DNA of 28,656 bases from Thermohalobaculum sp035513135 (lineage in GTDB: Bacteria > Pseudomonadota > Alphaproteobacteria > Rhodobacterales > Rhodobacteraceae). Position 1 is the first letter of the stretch, and each line of letters starts with the position of its first letter. The notes under the pieces were generated by a model. It was given only the letters and a program-made list of their open reading frames with translations, did not search any database and had not been told where the DNA came from. Location: positions 1 through 28,656 of the forward strand of contig DATKCQ010000038.1 in the NCBI GenBank assembly GCA_035513135.1, read 5' to 3'. Shown here piece by piece: positions 14,546 through 22,526 of this stretch. Both the position numbers and the translations under genes were made by a program.

Positions 14546-14962
14546 ATGAAGATGACCGGAGGTTGCCTCTGCGGCGCGGTGCGCTTCGAGGCCGAGGACG
14601 TGCCCGAGGAGATCGGGGTCTGCCATTGCGGCCAGTGCCGGCGCTGGGCATCGGGGCCGTGGTTCGCGGCGCGCGGCAACGATGTCCGCTTCACGGGCGC
14701 GGAGAGCCTCGGCCGCTACGCCTCGTCCGAGTGGGCCGAGCGCGGCTTCTGCAAGCGCTGCGGCACCTCGCTCTTCTACCACATGCACGACGAGCCCTAC
14801 TACATGCTGGCGGTCGGCGCCTTCGACGACCAGTCGCGCTTCCGCCTGGCCCGCCAGGTGTTCATCGAGGAGAAGCCGGCCTTCTACGACTTCGCCCAGG
14901 AGACGCAGAATTCCAGCGGCGACGACTTCTTCGTCGGCCGCGCCCAACGCACGGGACGGTGA
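14546..14962 (+). CDS. GFA / CENP-V family zinc-binding protein
   Basis: The 138-residue protein is of the family named after glutathione-dependent formaldehyde-activating enzyme. Most members are uncharacterised, and a formaldehyde role should not be assumed. Seven cysteines fit the zinc-binding pattern: Cys7 and Cys9 (GGCLCGAV), Cys26, Cys28 and Cys31 (CHCGQCRRW), Cys69 and Cys72 (FCKRCGTSL). The beta-sandwich fold motif LAVGAFDD and the C-terminal FIEEKPAFYDFA are also typical. GAGGAAGGG precedes the ATG; a second ATG two codons on is possible. The gene lies between gltD and gltB, and the next gene starts 4 nt after its stop. Confidence 0.9.
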   Translation: MKMTGGCLCGAVRFEAEDVPEEIGVCHCGQCRRWASGPWFAARGNDVRFTGAESLGRYASSEWAERGFCKRCGTSLFYHMHDEPYYMLAVGAFDDQSRFRLARQVFIEEKPAFYDFAQETQNSSGDDFFVGRAQRTGR

Positions 14963-14966
14963 CGCC

Positions 14967-15161
14967 ATGCACCTGAGCAACCGGCAGTGCACGCGCGCCG
15001 GCTGGTGGCTGTTTGTCGCCTGCGCCGTGTGCTTCATCGTCGCCGCGGCGCGGGCGGGCGACATGGCGGGGCTGGCCGGGGCGGTGCTCTTCATGGCCGC
15101 CAACATCGCCTTCATGATCCCGTTCTGCCGCCGCCCGCGCAGCGGCGACCACGAGGAGTGA
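14967..15161 (+). CDS. Small two-TM membrane protein, unknown function
   Basis: The protein has 64 residues and two hydrophobic segments, at about 13-30 (WWLFVACAVCFIVAAARA) and 36-54 (LAGAVLFMAANIAFMIPF). The loop between them is short, and the C-terminal tail is charged (CRRPRSGDHEE). The ends suggest a hairpin in the inner membrane. I do not know its function. Similar short proteins near gltB in Rhodobacterales are sometimes labelled cytochrome oxidase subunit III, which its size does not support. It starts 4 nt after the GFA-family stop and ends 4 nt before gltB, so translational coupling in one operon is likely. Confidence 0.8.
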   Translation: MHLSNRQCTRAGWWLFVACAVCFIVAAARAGDMAGLAGAVLFMAANIAFMIPFCRRPRSGDHEE

Positions 15162-15165
15162 GCCC

Positions 15166-18100
15166 ATGCCGAGCGAGCAGACGCCCCGCACCGTGATCGA
15201 CGAGGGCTGGATGGCCAGGCACGAGGCCGAGCGGGCCCGCCTCGCCCGCGACGGCATGTACCTGCCCGAGACCGAGCACGATTCCTGCGGCGTCGGCTTC
15301 GTCGCCGCCATCGACGGCGCGCCGCGCCGCGAGGTGGTCGAGCACGGCATCACCGCGCTCAAGGCGGTGTGGCACCGCGGCGCGGTGGACGCCGACGGCA
15401 AGACCGGCGACGGCGCCGGCATCCACGTGCAGATCCCGGCCGGGTTCTTCCGCGACCAGGTGCGCCGCACCGGCCACGAGCCGCAGGACGCCCTGCTGGC
15501 GGTCGGCCAGGTGTTCCTGCCGCGCACCAATTTCGGCGCCCAGGAGACCTGCCGGACCATCGTCGAGACCGAGGTGCTGCGGCTCGGCTACTACATCTAT
15601 GGCTGGCGCCAGGTGCCGGTGGACATCTCGGTGCTTGGCGAGAAGGCCAACGCCACCCGCCCCGCCATCGAGCAGATCCTGATCGCCGACACCAAGGATG
15701 GCGACGAGGAGACCTTCGAGCGCGAGCTCTACGTCATCCGCCGGCGCATCGAGAAGGCGGTGGTGAACGCCCAGATCAACGGCTTCTACATCTGCTCGCT
15801 CAGCTGCCGCTCGCTGATCTACAAGGGCATGATGCTGGCCGAGCAGGTGGCCGAATTCTACCCCGACCTGAAGGACGAGCGCTTCACCTCGGCCTTCGCC
15901 ATCTACCACCAGCGCTACTCCACCAACACCTTCCCGCAATGGTGGCTGGCCCAGCCCTTCCGCATGTTGGCGCACAACGGCGAGATCAACACGCTCAAGG
16001 GCAACGCCAACTGGATGCGCAGCCACGAGATCCGCATGGCCTCGAACTTCCTCGGCGAGGGGGCCGAGGACATCAAGCCGATCATCGCGCAGGGGTCGTC
16101 GGATTCGGCGGCGCTCGATGCGGTGTTCGAGGTGATGGTGCGCGCCGGGCGCAACGCGCCGATGGCCAAGACCATGCTGGTGCCCGAGGCCTGGTCGAGC
16201 GACCTCGACATGCCCGAGGCCTGGCGGGCGATGTATGCCTATTCGAACGCGGTGATGGAGCCGTGGGACGGCCCCGCCGCGCTGGCCGCCACCGACGGGC
16301 GCTGGGTGATCGCCGGCATGGACCGCAACGGGCTGAGGCCGCTGCGCTTCGTGGTCACCGGCGACGGGCTGGCGATCGCCGGCTCCGAGGTCGGCATGGT
16401 GCCGGTGGACGAGAGCCGCATCGTGGAAAAGGGCCGGGTCGGGCCGGGCCAGATGCTGGCGGTGGACCTGAAGGAGGGCCGCCTCATGCACGACGACGAG
16501 ATCAAGGACGAACTGGCGGCGGCGCAGCCCTACTCCGAGTGGATCGCCAGGATCACCGAGATCTCCGACCGCATCGAGGGCCAGCCGGAGCGCCGGCTCT
16601 ACGAGGGCTCGGCGTTCCGCCGCCGCCAGATCGCCGCCGGCTACACCATCGAGGACCTCGAGGCGATCCTGCACCCGATGGTCGAGGACGCCAAGGAGGC
16701 GATCGGCTCGATGGGCGACGACACCCCTGCGGCGGTGCTCTCCGACCTCTACCGGCCCTTGAGTCACTTCTTCCGGCAGAACTTCAGCCAGGTGACCAAC
16801 CCGGCCATCGACTCGCTGCGCGAGCACCGGGTGATGAGCTTGAAGACCCGGTTCGGCAACCTCAAGAACGTGCTCGACCAGGACTCGAGCCAGACCGAGA
16901 TCATCACGCTGGAGAGCCCGGTGGTGACCAACGCCCAGTTCCGCCGGCTGGAGCAGGTGTTCGGCGATACCTGCCGGGTGATCGACTGCACCTTCCCCGC
17001 CGATTCGGGCGAGGGGGCGCTGCGCGAGGCGCTCTACCGCGTGCGCGTCGAGGCCGAGGAAGCGGTGCGCGCCGGCGCCAGCCACGTGATCCTGACCGAC
17101 GAGAAGGCGGACGAGGCCAGCATCGCCATGCCGATGATCCTCGCCACCTCGGCCGCGCATAGCTGGCTGGTGGCGCGGGGCTTGCGCACCTTCTGCTCGC
17201 TCAACGTGCGCTCGGGCGAGTGCATGGACCCGCACTACTTCGCGGTGCTGGTCGGCGTCGGGGCGACCACGGTGAACGCCTACCTCGCCCAGGATTCCAT
17301 CCTCGACCGGGTGGCGCGCGGGCTGTTCGGCGACATGCCGGGCGACGAGGCGGTGGCGCGCTTCCGCGAGGCGGTGAACCAGGGCCTGCTCAAGGTCATG
17401 TCGAAGATGGGCATCTCGGTGATCTCGTCCTACCGCGGGGGGTGCAACTTCGAGGCGGTGGGGCTGAGCCGGGCGCTGGTCGCCGAGTTCTTCCCCGGCA
17501 TGCCCTCGCGCATCTCCGGCATCGGCGTGACCGGCATCGAGGAGAAGCTGCGCGCGATCCACGCCCGCGCCTGGTCTCCCGGCGCCGAGATCCTGCCGAT
17601 CGGCGGCTTCTACAAGGCGCGCCGCAAGGGCGAGAGCCATGCCTGGTCGGCGCAGGTGATCCACGGCATGCAGGCGGCGGTGGAACAGACCTCGTATGCG
17701 CAGTGGAAGAAGTTCTCCGAGGCGATGCGGGCGCAGCCGCCCATTCACCTGCGCGACCTGCTGGACTTCAAGGCGATGGGCGCGCCGGTGCCACTCGAGG
17801 AGGTCGAGTCGATCACCTCGATCAGGAAGCGCTTCGTCACGCCCGGCATGTCCCTGGGCGCGCTCAGCCCCGAGGCGCACAAGACGCTGAACGTGGCGAT
17901 GAACCGGATCGGCGCGAAGTCGGATTCAGGGGAAGGCGGCGAGGACCCGCGCCATTACCACCCGGAGCCGAACGGCGACAACCCGTCGGCCAAGATCAAG
18001 CAGGTGGCCTCGGGGCGCTTCGGGGTAACCGCCGAGTACCTCAACCACTGCGCCGAGCTCGAGATCAAGATCGCCCAGGGCGCCAAGCCCGGCGAGGGCG

Positions 18101-19719
18101 GGCAGATCCCCGGCTTCAAGGTCACCGAGATGATCGCCAAGCTCAGGCATGCGACGCCGGGCGTGGCGCTGATCTCGCCGCCGCCGCACCACGACATCTA
18201 CTCGATCGAGGACCTCGCCCAGCTGATCTACGACCTCAAACAGATCAACCCCGACGCCAAGGTCTGCGTCAAGCTGGTGGCGCAGTCCGGGGTGGGCACC
18301 ATCGCCGCCGGCGTGGCCAAGGCGAAGGCCGACGTGATCCTGATCTCGGGCCACAACGGCGGCACCGGCGCCTCGCCCCAGACCTCGATCAAATATGCCG
18401 GCATCCCCTGGGAGATGGGGCTGACCGAGGCGCACCAGGTGCTCGCGCTCAACGATCTGCGCTCCCGCGTGACCCTGCGCACCGATGGCGGTTTGCGCAC
18501 CGGGCGCGACATCGTCATCGCCGCGATGATGGGGGCCGAGGAATACGGCATCGGCACCGCCTCGCTGATCGCCATGGGTTGCATCATGGTGCGCCAGTGC
18601 CAGGCGAACACCTGCCCGGTCGGCGTGTGCACCCAGGACCCGAGCCTGCGCGAAAAATTCACCGGCAGCCCCGAGAAGGTGGTCAACCTCTTCAGCCTGC
18701 TGGCCCACGAGGTGCGCGAGATCCTCGCCTCGCTGGGCGCCCGCTCGCTCGACGACATCGTCGGCCGCGCCGACCTGCTCGCCCAGGTCAGCCGCGGCGC
18801 GGCGCATCTCGACGACCTCGATCTGAACCCGATGCTGGTGCGGGTCGACGAGGACAAGGTGGCGCGCTACGACCGCGACCGCCCGCGCCAGGAGGTGCCC
18901 GACACGCTCGACGCCAAGATCGTCCGCGACGCCGGGCCGTTCTTCAGGGACGGCGAGAAAATGCAGCTCGACTACACGGTGCAGAACGTGCTGCGCTCGA
19001 TCGGCACGCGGGTCTCGAGCCACATCGTGCGCCGCTTCGGCATGGAGAACGGATTGCAGGAGGGCCACCTGACGGTGCGCCTCAACGGCTCGTGCGGCCA
19101 GTCGCTCGGCGCCTTCGCCGCGCCGGGGCTGAAGCTCGAGGTGCTGGGCGACGCCAACGACTATGTGGGCAAGGGCCTCTCGGGCGGGGTGATCACGCTC
19201 AGGCCGCAGCTCTCCTCGCCGCTGGTGCCGCACGAGAACACCATCATCGGCAACACCGTGCTCTACGGCGCCACCGCCGGCAAGCTCTTCGCCAACGGCC
19301 AGGCAGGCGAGCGCTTCGCCGTGCGCAACTCGGGCGCGCAGGTGGTGATCGAGGGCTGCGGCGCCAATGGCTGCGAGTACATGACGGGCGGCGTCGCGGT
19401 GATCCTCGGTCCGGTCGCCGAGAACTTCGGCGCCGGCATGACCGGCGGCATGGCCTATGTCTACGACACCGACAACCGCCTGTCGCAGATGGCCAACATG
19501 GACACGCTGGTGCTCACCCGGCTCGAATCGGCGCACTGGGAGGCCGAGCTCAAGGGCCTGATCGAGGAGCACGCCCGGCAGACCGGCAGCCCGCGGGCGA
19601 AGTCGATTCTCAGCCACTGGGAGGAGGAGCTGCTGCACTTCTGGCAGGTCTGCCCCAAGGAGATGATCTCGCGGCTTTCGCACCCGCTCTCGGACCGCGC
19701 CGCCGAGGCGACGGCCTGA
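15166..19719 (+). CDS. gltB: Glutamate synthase large subunit
   Basis: GltB hydrolyses glutamine at its N-terminal amidotransferase site and channels ammonia to the FMN site, where 2-oxoglutarate becomes glutamate. It has 1517 residues. Cys41 in HDSCGVGF is the catalytic nucleophile, so about 40 residues form a propeptide that is removed. The class II amidotransferase domain runs to about 430 (RYSTNTFPQW, AHNGEINTLKGN). The central domain follows. The FMN/synthase domain (about 860-1240) contains KPGEGGQIPG and SGHNGGTGASP. The [3Fe-4S] cysteines are Cys1139, 1145 and 1150 (CX5CX4C). The C-terminal GXGXG beta-helix is at about 1290-1480. GAGGAG precedes the ATG by 7 nt. Confidence 0.98.
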   Translation: MPSEQTPRTVIDEGWMARHEAERARLARDGMYLPETEHDSCGVGFVAAIDGAPRREVVEHGITALKAVWHRGAVDADGKTGDGAGIHVQIPAGFFRDQVRRTGHEPQDALLAVGQVFLPRTNFGAQETCRTIVETEVLRLGYYIYGWRQVPVDISVLGEKANATRPAIEQILIADTKDGDEETFERELYVIRRRIEKAVVNAQINGFYICSLSCRSLIYKGMMLAEQVAEFYPDLKDERFTSAFAIYHQRYSTNTFPQWWLAQPFRMLAHNGEINTLKGNANWMRSHEIRMASNFLGEGAEDIKPIIAQGSSDSAALDAVFEVMVRAGRNAPMAKTMLVPEAWSSDLDMPEAWRAMYAYSNAVMEPWDGPAALAATDGRWVIAGMDRNGLRPLRFVVTGDGLAIAGSEVGMVPVDESRIVEKGRVGPGQMLAVDLKEGRLMHDDEIKDELAAAQPYSEWIARITEISDRIEGQPERRLYEGSAFRRRQIAAGYTIEDLEAILHPMVEDAKEAIGSMGDDTPAAVLSDLYRPLSHFFRQNFSQVTNPAIDSLREHRVMSLKTRFGNLKNVLDQDSSQTEIITLESPVVTNAQFRRLEQVFGDTCRVIDCTFPADSGEGALREALYRVRVEAEEAVRAGASHVILTDEKADEASIAMPMILATSAAHSWLVARGLRTFCSLNVRSGECMDPHYFAVLVGVGATTVNAYLAQDSILDRVARGLFGDMPGDEAVARFREAVNQGLLKVMSKMGISVISSYRGGCNFEAVGLSRALVAEFFPGMPSRISGIGVTGIEEKLRAIHARAWSPGAEILPIGGFYKARRKGESHAWSAQVIHGMQAAVEQTSYAQWKKFSEAMRAQPPIHLRDLLDFKAMGAPVPLEEVESITSIRKRFVTPGMSLGALSPEAHKTLNVAMNRIGAKSDSGEGGEDPRHYHPEPNGDNPSAKIKQVASGRFGVTAEYLNHCAELEIKIAQGAKPGEGGQIPGFKVTEMIAKLRHATPGVALISPPPHHDIYSIEDLAQLIYDLKQINPDAKVCVKLVAQSGVGTIAAGVAKAKADVILISGHNGGTGASPQTSIKYAGIPWEMGLTEAHQVLALNDLRSRVTLRTDGGLRTGRDIVIAAMMGAEEYGIGTASLIAMGCIMVRQCQANTCPVGVCTQDPSLREKFTGSPEKVVNLFSLLAHEVREILASLGARSLDDIVGRADLLAQVSRGAAHLDDLDLNPMLVRVDEDKVARYDRDRPRQEVPDTLDAKIVRDAGPFFRDGEKMQLDYTVQNVLRSIGTRVSSHIVRRFGMENGLQEGHLTVRLNGSCGQSLGAFAAPGLKLEVLGDANDYVGKGLSGGVITLRPQLSSPLVPHENTIIGNTVLYGATAGKLFANGQAGERFAVRNSGAQVVIEGCGANGCEYMTGGVAVILGPVAENFGAGMTGGMAYVYDTDNRLSQMANMDTLVLTRLESAHWEAELKGLIEEHARQTGSPRAKSILSHWEEELLHFWQVCPKEMISRLSHPLSDRAAEATA

Positions 19720-19740
19720 CGGGGCGCGTGGCGCGGGGTC

Positions 19741-19752
19741 GGGTGCGCACCC
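19741..19752. repeat. Perfect 12-bp palindrome between gltB and mtgA
   Basis: GGGTGCGCACCC is self-complementary, and after one mismatch three further base pairs extend it to 19737-19756. It may be a weak terminator-like hairpin after gltB or an operator before mtgA. No T-run follows. Chance is possible in DNA this rich in G and C. Confidence 0.3.
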
Positions 19753-19771
19753 TACCGACGGCGGGGCGGCG

Positions 19772-20527
19772 ATGCTACGTAGCGCCGCCATGACCCTGCG
19801 CACGGAGACCAGGCCGAAGCAGGCGCGACGCAAGCGCTCGCGCCTGCGCCGGCTCGTCGCCCGCCCGCTGCGCTGGCTTGCCTACGCGCTCGCCGGGGTG
19901 ATCCTGTGGGTCGGCGCCTACACCATCGTCCCGCCGCCGGGCGGCTATTACATGGCCGCGGAGTGGTGGCGGCTGGGCGGCATCGAGCGTGACTGGGTGG
20001 GGATGGATGCGATCCCGCCGCACCTCGCCCGCGCCGTGATGGCGGCCGAGGACGCGCGCTTCTGCGGGCACCGGGGCTTCGACCTGGTGGAAATCGAGAA
20101 GGCCATCGCCGAGCGCGGGCGCGGCCGGGTGCGCGGCGCCTCGACCATCTCCCAGCAGGTGGCGAAGAACGTCTTCCTGTGGCACGACGCGTCCTGGCTC
20201 AGGAAGGGCCTCGAGGCCGGCTTCACGGTGATGATCGAGGCGATCTGGACCAAGCGGCGCATCCTCGAGGTCTATCTCAACGTGGCCGAGTTCGGCGAGG
20301 GCGTGTTCGGCGCCGAGGCCGCCGCGCGGCACTACTGGGCCAAGCCCGCCGCCGAGCTGACGCTCGGCGAGGCCGCCCGCCTCGCCGCCGTCCTGCCCGA
20401 CCCCAAGCACCGCGACCCGCGCCGCGGATCGGACTTCATGAACCGCCGCGCGGCGGCCATCGCCGGCGGCGCCCGGACCCTCGAGGGCGAGGGCCGCGCC
20501 GCCTGCGTCGTTCGGGCAGATGAATAG
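19772..20527 (+). CDS. mtgA: Monofunctional biosynthetic peptidoglycan transglycosylase
   Basis: MtgA polymerises lipid II into glycan strands on the outer face of the inner membrane. The 251-residue protein starts with a very basic cytoplasmic tail, then one transmembrane anchor at about 35-52 (WLAYALAGVILWVGAYTI). The GT51 domain follows. The catalytic glutamate is Glu93 in AAEDARFCGHRGFD, GASTISQQVAKN is at 122-133, and KRRILEVYLNVAEFGEGVFG follows. There is no transpeptidase domain, and the length is typical of MtgA. Starts at 19772 and 19790 (M7) are both possible. Neither has a strong ribosome binding site, and I kept the longer. Confidence 0.94.
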   Translation: MLRSAAMTLRTETRPKQARRKRSRLRRLVARPLRWLAYALAGVILWVGAYTIVPPPGGYYMAAEWWRLGGIERDWVGMDAIPPHLARAVMAAEDARFCGHRGFDLVEIEKAIAERGRGRVRGASTISQQVAKNVFLWHDASWLRKGLEAGFTVMIEAIWTKRRILEVYLNVAEFGEGVFGAEAAARHYWAKPAAELTLGEAARLAAVLPDPKHRDPRRGSDFMNRRAAAIAGGARTLEGEGRAACVVRADE

Positions 20528-20728
20528 TTGCGGATAAAAACTGCAGCGGCGCTACGTTAATACTGATACAGAGCCACAACCATAAGTAGAAATATCAATT
20601 ATAATTCGCGTTTTCGGACATTTTGTTGAAATCGCCACAATTTCATCAAGAAAATCCCATGACGTGAATCCGGCCGGGAATCACCGCGCCAGTTGCGTAT
20701 CCGTAGCCGCCCGAGGGAGTAGCGTGAA
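20528..20728. other. AT-rich intergenic region before the AAA+ ATPase gene
   Basis: This strip is strikingly AT-rich compared with both flanks, especially 20528-20660. TGAAAT (20627-20632) and ATTTCA (20640-20645) form an inverted repeat with a 7-nt loop. TAATAC (20558-20563) could be a -10 but lacks a spaced -35. GTTGAAA followed by TCCCAT resembles RpoH elements, but the 23-bp spacing is too long. A small minus-strand frame crossing the region looks spurious. It probably holds the promoter of the ATPase gene. Confidence 0.5.
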
Positions 20729-22075
20729 ATGAACGTGCACGTCGACGTCGCCCAATCCGCCAACCAAGCCGCCACCCCGTCCTCCAGCGTCCGCGCCACC
20801 GTCGCCCCGCCCGCCCCGGTCGGCATCGCCGATACCGGGCTCGAGCCAGGCTTCCTCGTCGACCTGCTGGTCAAGACCGTCTACCGCATGGGGCTGGAGC
20901 GGCCGAGCGAGATCAGCCGGGCGATGAAGCTGCCCATCGGCATCGTCACCCAGCTCGTCGAAACGGCGCAGGCGCAGCGCATGATGGAAACGCTGGGCCA
21001 GCTCGGTGCCAGCCTGACCGCCGAGATGCGCTACGCGCTGACCGGCAAGGGCCGCGAATGGGCGCTCGAGGCGCTGGGGCAGAGCGAATATTTCGGCCCC
21101 GCCCCGGTGACGCTCGAGGCGTTCGCCGAGCAGCTCACCAGGCAGTCGATCCGCAACGTGACGCTGACCCGGTCGATGCTGGACCGGGTGTTTTGCGAGC
21201 TGACCCTCGAGCCGAAACTGATGGAGAAACTCGGACCGGCCGCCAACTGCGCCGCCTCGGTGCTGCTCTACGGGCCGCCGGGCAACGGCAAGTCGACCAT
21301 CGCCGAGGCGATCTGCACCGCCTTCGGCGGCGAGGTCTACTTCCCCTATGCGCTGACCGTGGACAAGCAGGTCATCACGGTGTTCGACCCCACGGTGCAC
21401 GTGCGCGCCGGCGCCGGGGAGGGTGGCGAGGGCCGCAGCTTGCGCCGCGACGGCGGCCACGACCAGCGTTTCGTCGCCTGCAAGCGCCCGGCGGTGATCA
21501 CCGGGGGCGAGCTGACGCTGGACCGGCTCGACCTCAAGCTCAACACGGTGAGCCGGGTCTACGAAGCGCCGATGCAGCTCAAGGCGGCGGGCGGCGTGCT
21601 GGTGATCGACGACTTCGGCCGCCAGCGCCAGAGCCCGCAGGAGCTGATCAACCGCCTGATCATCCCGCTCGAGAACGGCCGCGACTACCTGGCGCTCGAG
21701 ACCGGCCGCAAGTTCGAGATCCCGTTCGACGCGTTGGTGGTGTTCTCGACCAACATTGCGCCGAAGAAACTGGTGGACGACGCGGCGCTCAGGCGCCTGC
21801 GCTACAAGGTCCTGGTGGACAAGCCCGACCGCGACACCTTCATCCAGATCTTCGTGCGCACCGCGCGCAAGTTCGGCCTGAGGCTCGACGAGAACGTGAT
21901 GCTGTTCGTCCTCATCGAGCTCTACGGCAAGACCGAGGGCGCGCAGTTCGCCGGCTTCCACCCGCGCTTCCTGATCGACCAGGTCAAGTCGATATCGGCC
22001 TTCGAGGGGGTGGCGCCGCAGCTCCGCCCCGACTTCCTCGCCCGCGCCTGGGAGAACCTGTTCACCTCGGAGTGA
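20729..22075 (+). CDS. AAA+ ATPase with N-terminal winged-helix-like region, unknown function
   Basis: This cytoplasmic 448-residue protein has an unstructured Ala/Pro-rich start (1-32). A helical, winged-helix-like domain (about 40-110) follows, with PSEISRAMKLPIGIVTQLVE and YALTGKGREWALEAL. The AAA+ module has Walker A GPPGNGKST (182-190), Walker B GVLVIDDFG (289-297), a sensor-1-like VFSTN (338-342) and arginines in ALRRLRYKV as finger candidates. An insert rich in glycine (226-246) sits between the Walker motifs. It is not a sigma-54 activator, because the GAFTGA loop is absent. The role is unknown. It stands alone after an AT-rich gap, and GAGGGAG precedes the ATG. The sulfolactate genes begin 156 nt later and may be independent. 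Confidence 0.85.
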   Translation: MNVHVDVAQSANQAATPSSSVRATVAPPAPVGIADTGLEPGFLVDLLVKTVYRMGLERPSEISRAMKLPIGIVTQLVETAQAQRMMETLGQLGASLTAEMRYALTGKGREWALEALGQSEYFGPAPVTLEAFAEQLTRQSIRNVTLTRSMLDRVFCELTLEPKLMEKLGPAANCAASVLLYGPPGNGKSTIAEAICTAFGGEVYFPYALTVDKQVITVFDPTVHVRAGAGEGGEGRSLRRDGGHDQRFVACKRPAVITGGELTLDRLDLKLNTVSRVYEAPMQLKAAGGVLVIDDFGRQRQSPQELINRLIIPLENGRDYLALETGRKFEIPFDALVVFSTNIAPKKLVDDAALRRLRYKVLVDKPDRDTFIQIFVRTARKFGLRLDENVMLFVLIELYGKTEGAQFAGFHPRFLIDQVKSISAFEGVAPQLRPDFLARAWENLFTSE

Positions 22076-22144
22076 GAGGGCGGCGCACTCCGGCATCCCC
22101 GGGGGGCGGCGCGCTTGCGCATCTCCCGGCGGTCCTTTAGCTGT

Positions 22145-22154
22145 GGGATATCCC
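22145..22154. promoter_or_regulatory. 10-bp palindrome upstream of suyA, possible operator
   Basis: GGGATATCCC is a perfect palindrome about 78 bp before the suyA start, in a 156-bp gap with no gene. No sigma70-like pair was found nearby. It is short, so evidence for a regulatory role is only positional. Confidence 0.25.
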
Positions 22155-22231
22155 GAGAGTCTGTCGCTGGTCCGCGAGTTGCGAGAGCCCGACCAGAAGA
22201 AACGACCGAGGAAACGCTGCGGAGGCTGACG

Positions 22232-22519
22232 ATGGCGATTCCCCATGTGCTGGTGCACGACCGGCGCGACAATGTCGGCGTGGTGGTGGTGGAGGGCGTG
22301 ACCGCCGGGACCGAGCTCTTGTGCGTGGTCACCGAGGACGACTCGGAATTCCGGCTCGAGGCCAGGGCCGACATCCCCATCGGGCACAAGGTGGCGCTGA
22401 CGGACCTCGAGGCGGGCGACACGGCGATCAAGTACGGCGAGGACATCGGCCGCATGACCGGCCCGGCCGAGCCCGGCGGGCATGTGCACGTGCACAATCT
22501 CAAGACCAAGCGGTGGTGA
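22232..22519 (+). CDS. suyA: (2R)-sulfolactate sulfo-lyase alpha subunit (UxaA N-terminal/SAF domain)
   Basis: SuyA is the small subunit of the enzyme that splits (R)-3-sulfolactate into pyruvate and sulfite. The 95-residue protein is a single SAF domain: PHVLVHDRRDNVGVVVVEGV, then LEARADIPIGHKVALTDLEAGDTAIKYGEDIG and a histidine-rich end (GGHVHVHNL). The same fold is the N-terminal part of altronate dehydratase. The sulfonate assignment rests on the split into two genes and on the adjacent suyB, slcC and comC. CGGAGG precedes the ATG. suyB begins 7 nt after the stop. Confidence 0.88.
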   Translation: MAIPHVLVHDRRDNVGVVVVEGVTAGTELLCVVTEDDSEFRLEARADIPIGHKVALTDLEAGDTAIKYGEDIGRMTGPAEPGGHVHVHNLKTKRW

Positions 22520-22526
22520 GGCGGCG

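Noticed and set aside
14415..14651. 78-codon minus-strand frame between gltD and the GFA gene
   Set aside because: Its recognisable segment is the translation of a palindromic intergenic repeat, and the rest is antisense to real genes.
20599..20874. 91-codon minus-strand frame over the AT-rich gap
   Set aside because: It overlaps the start of the ATPase gene, has no family resemblance, and its composition changes abruptly along its length.
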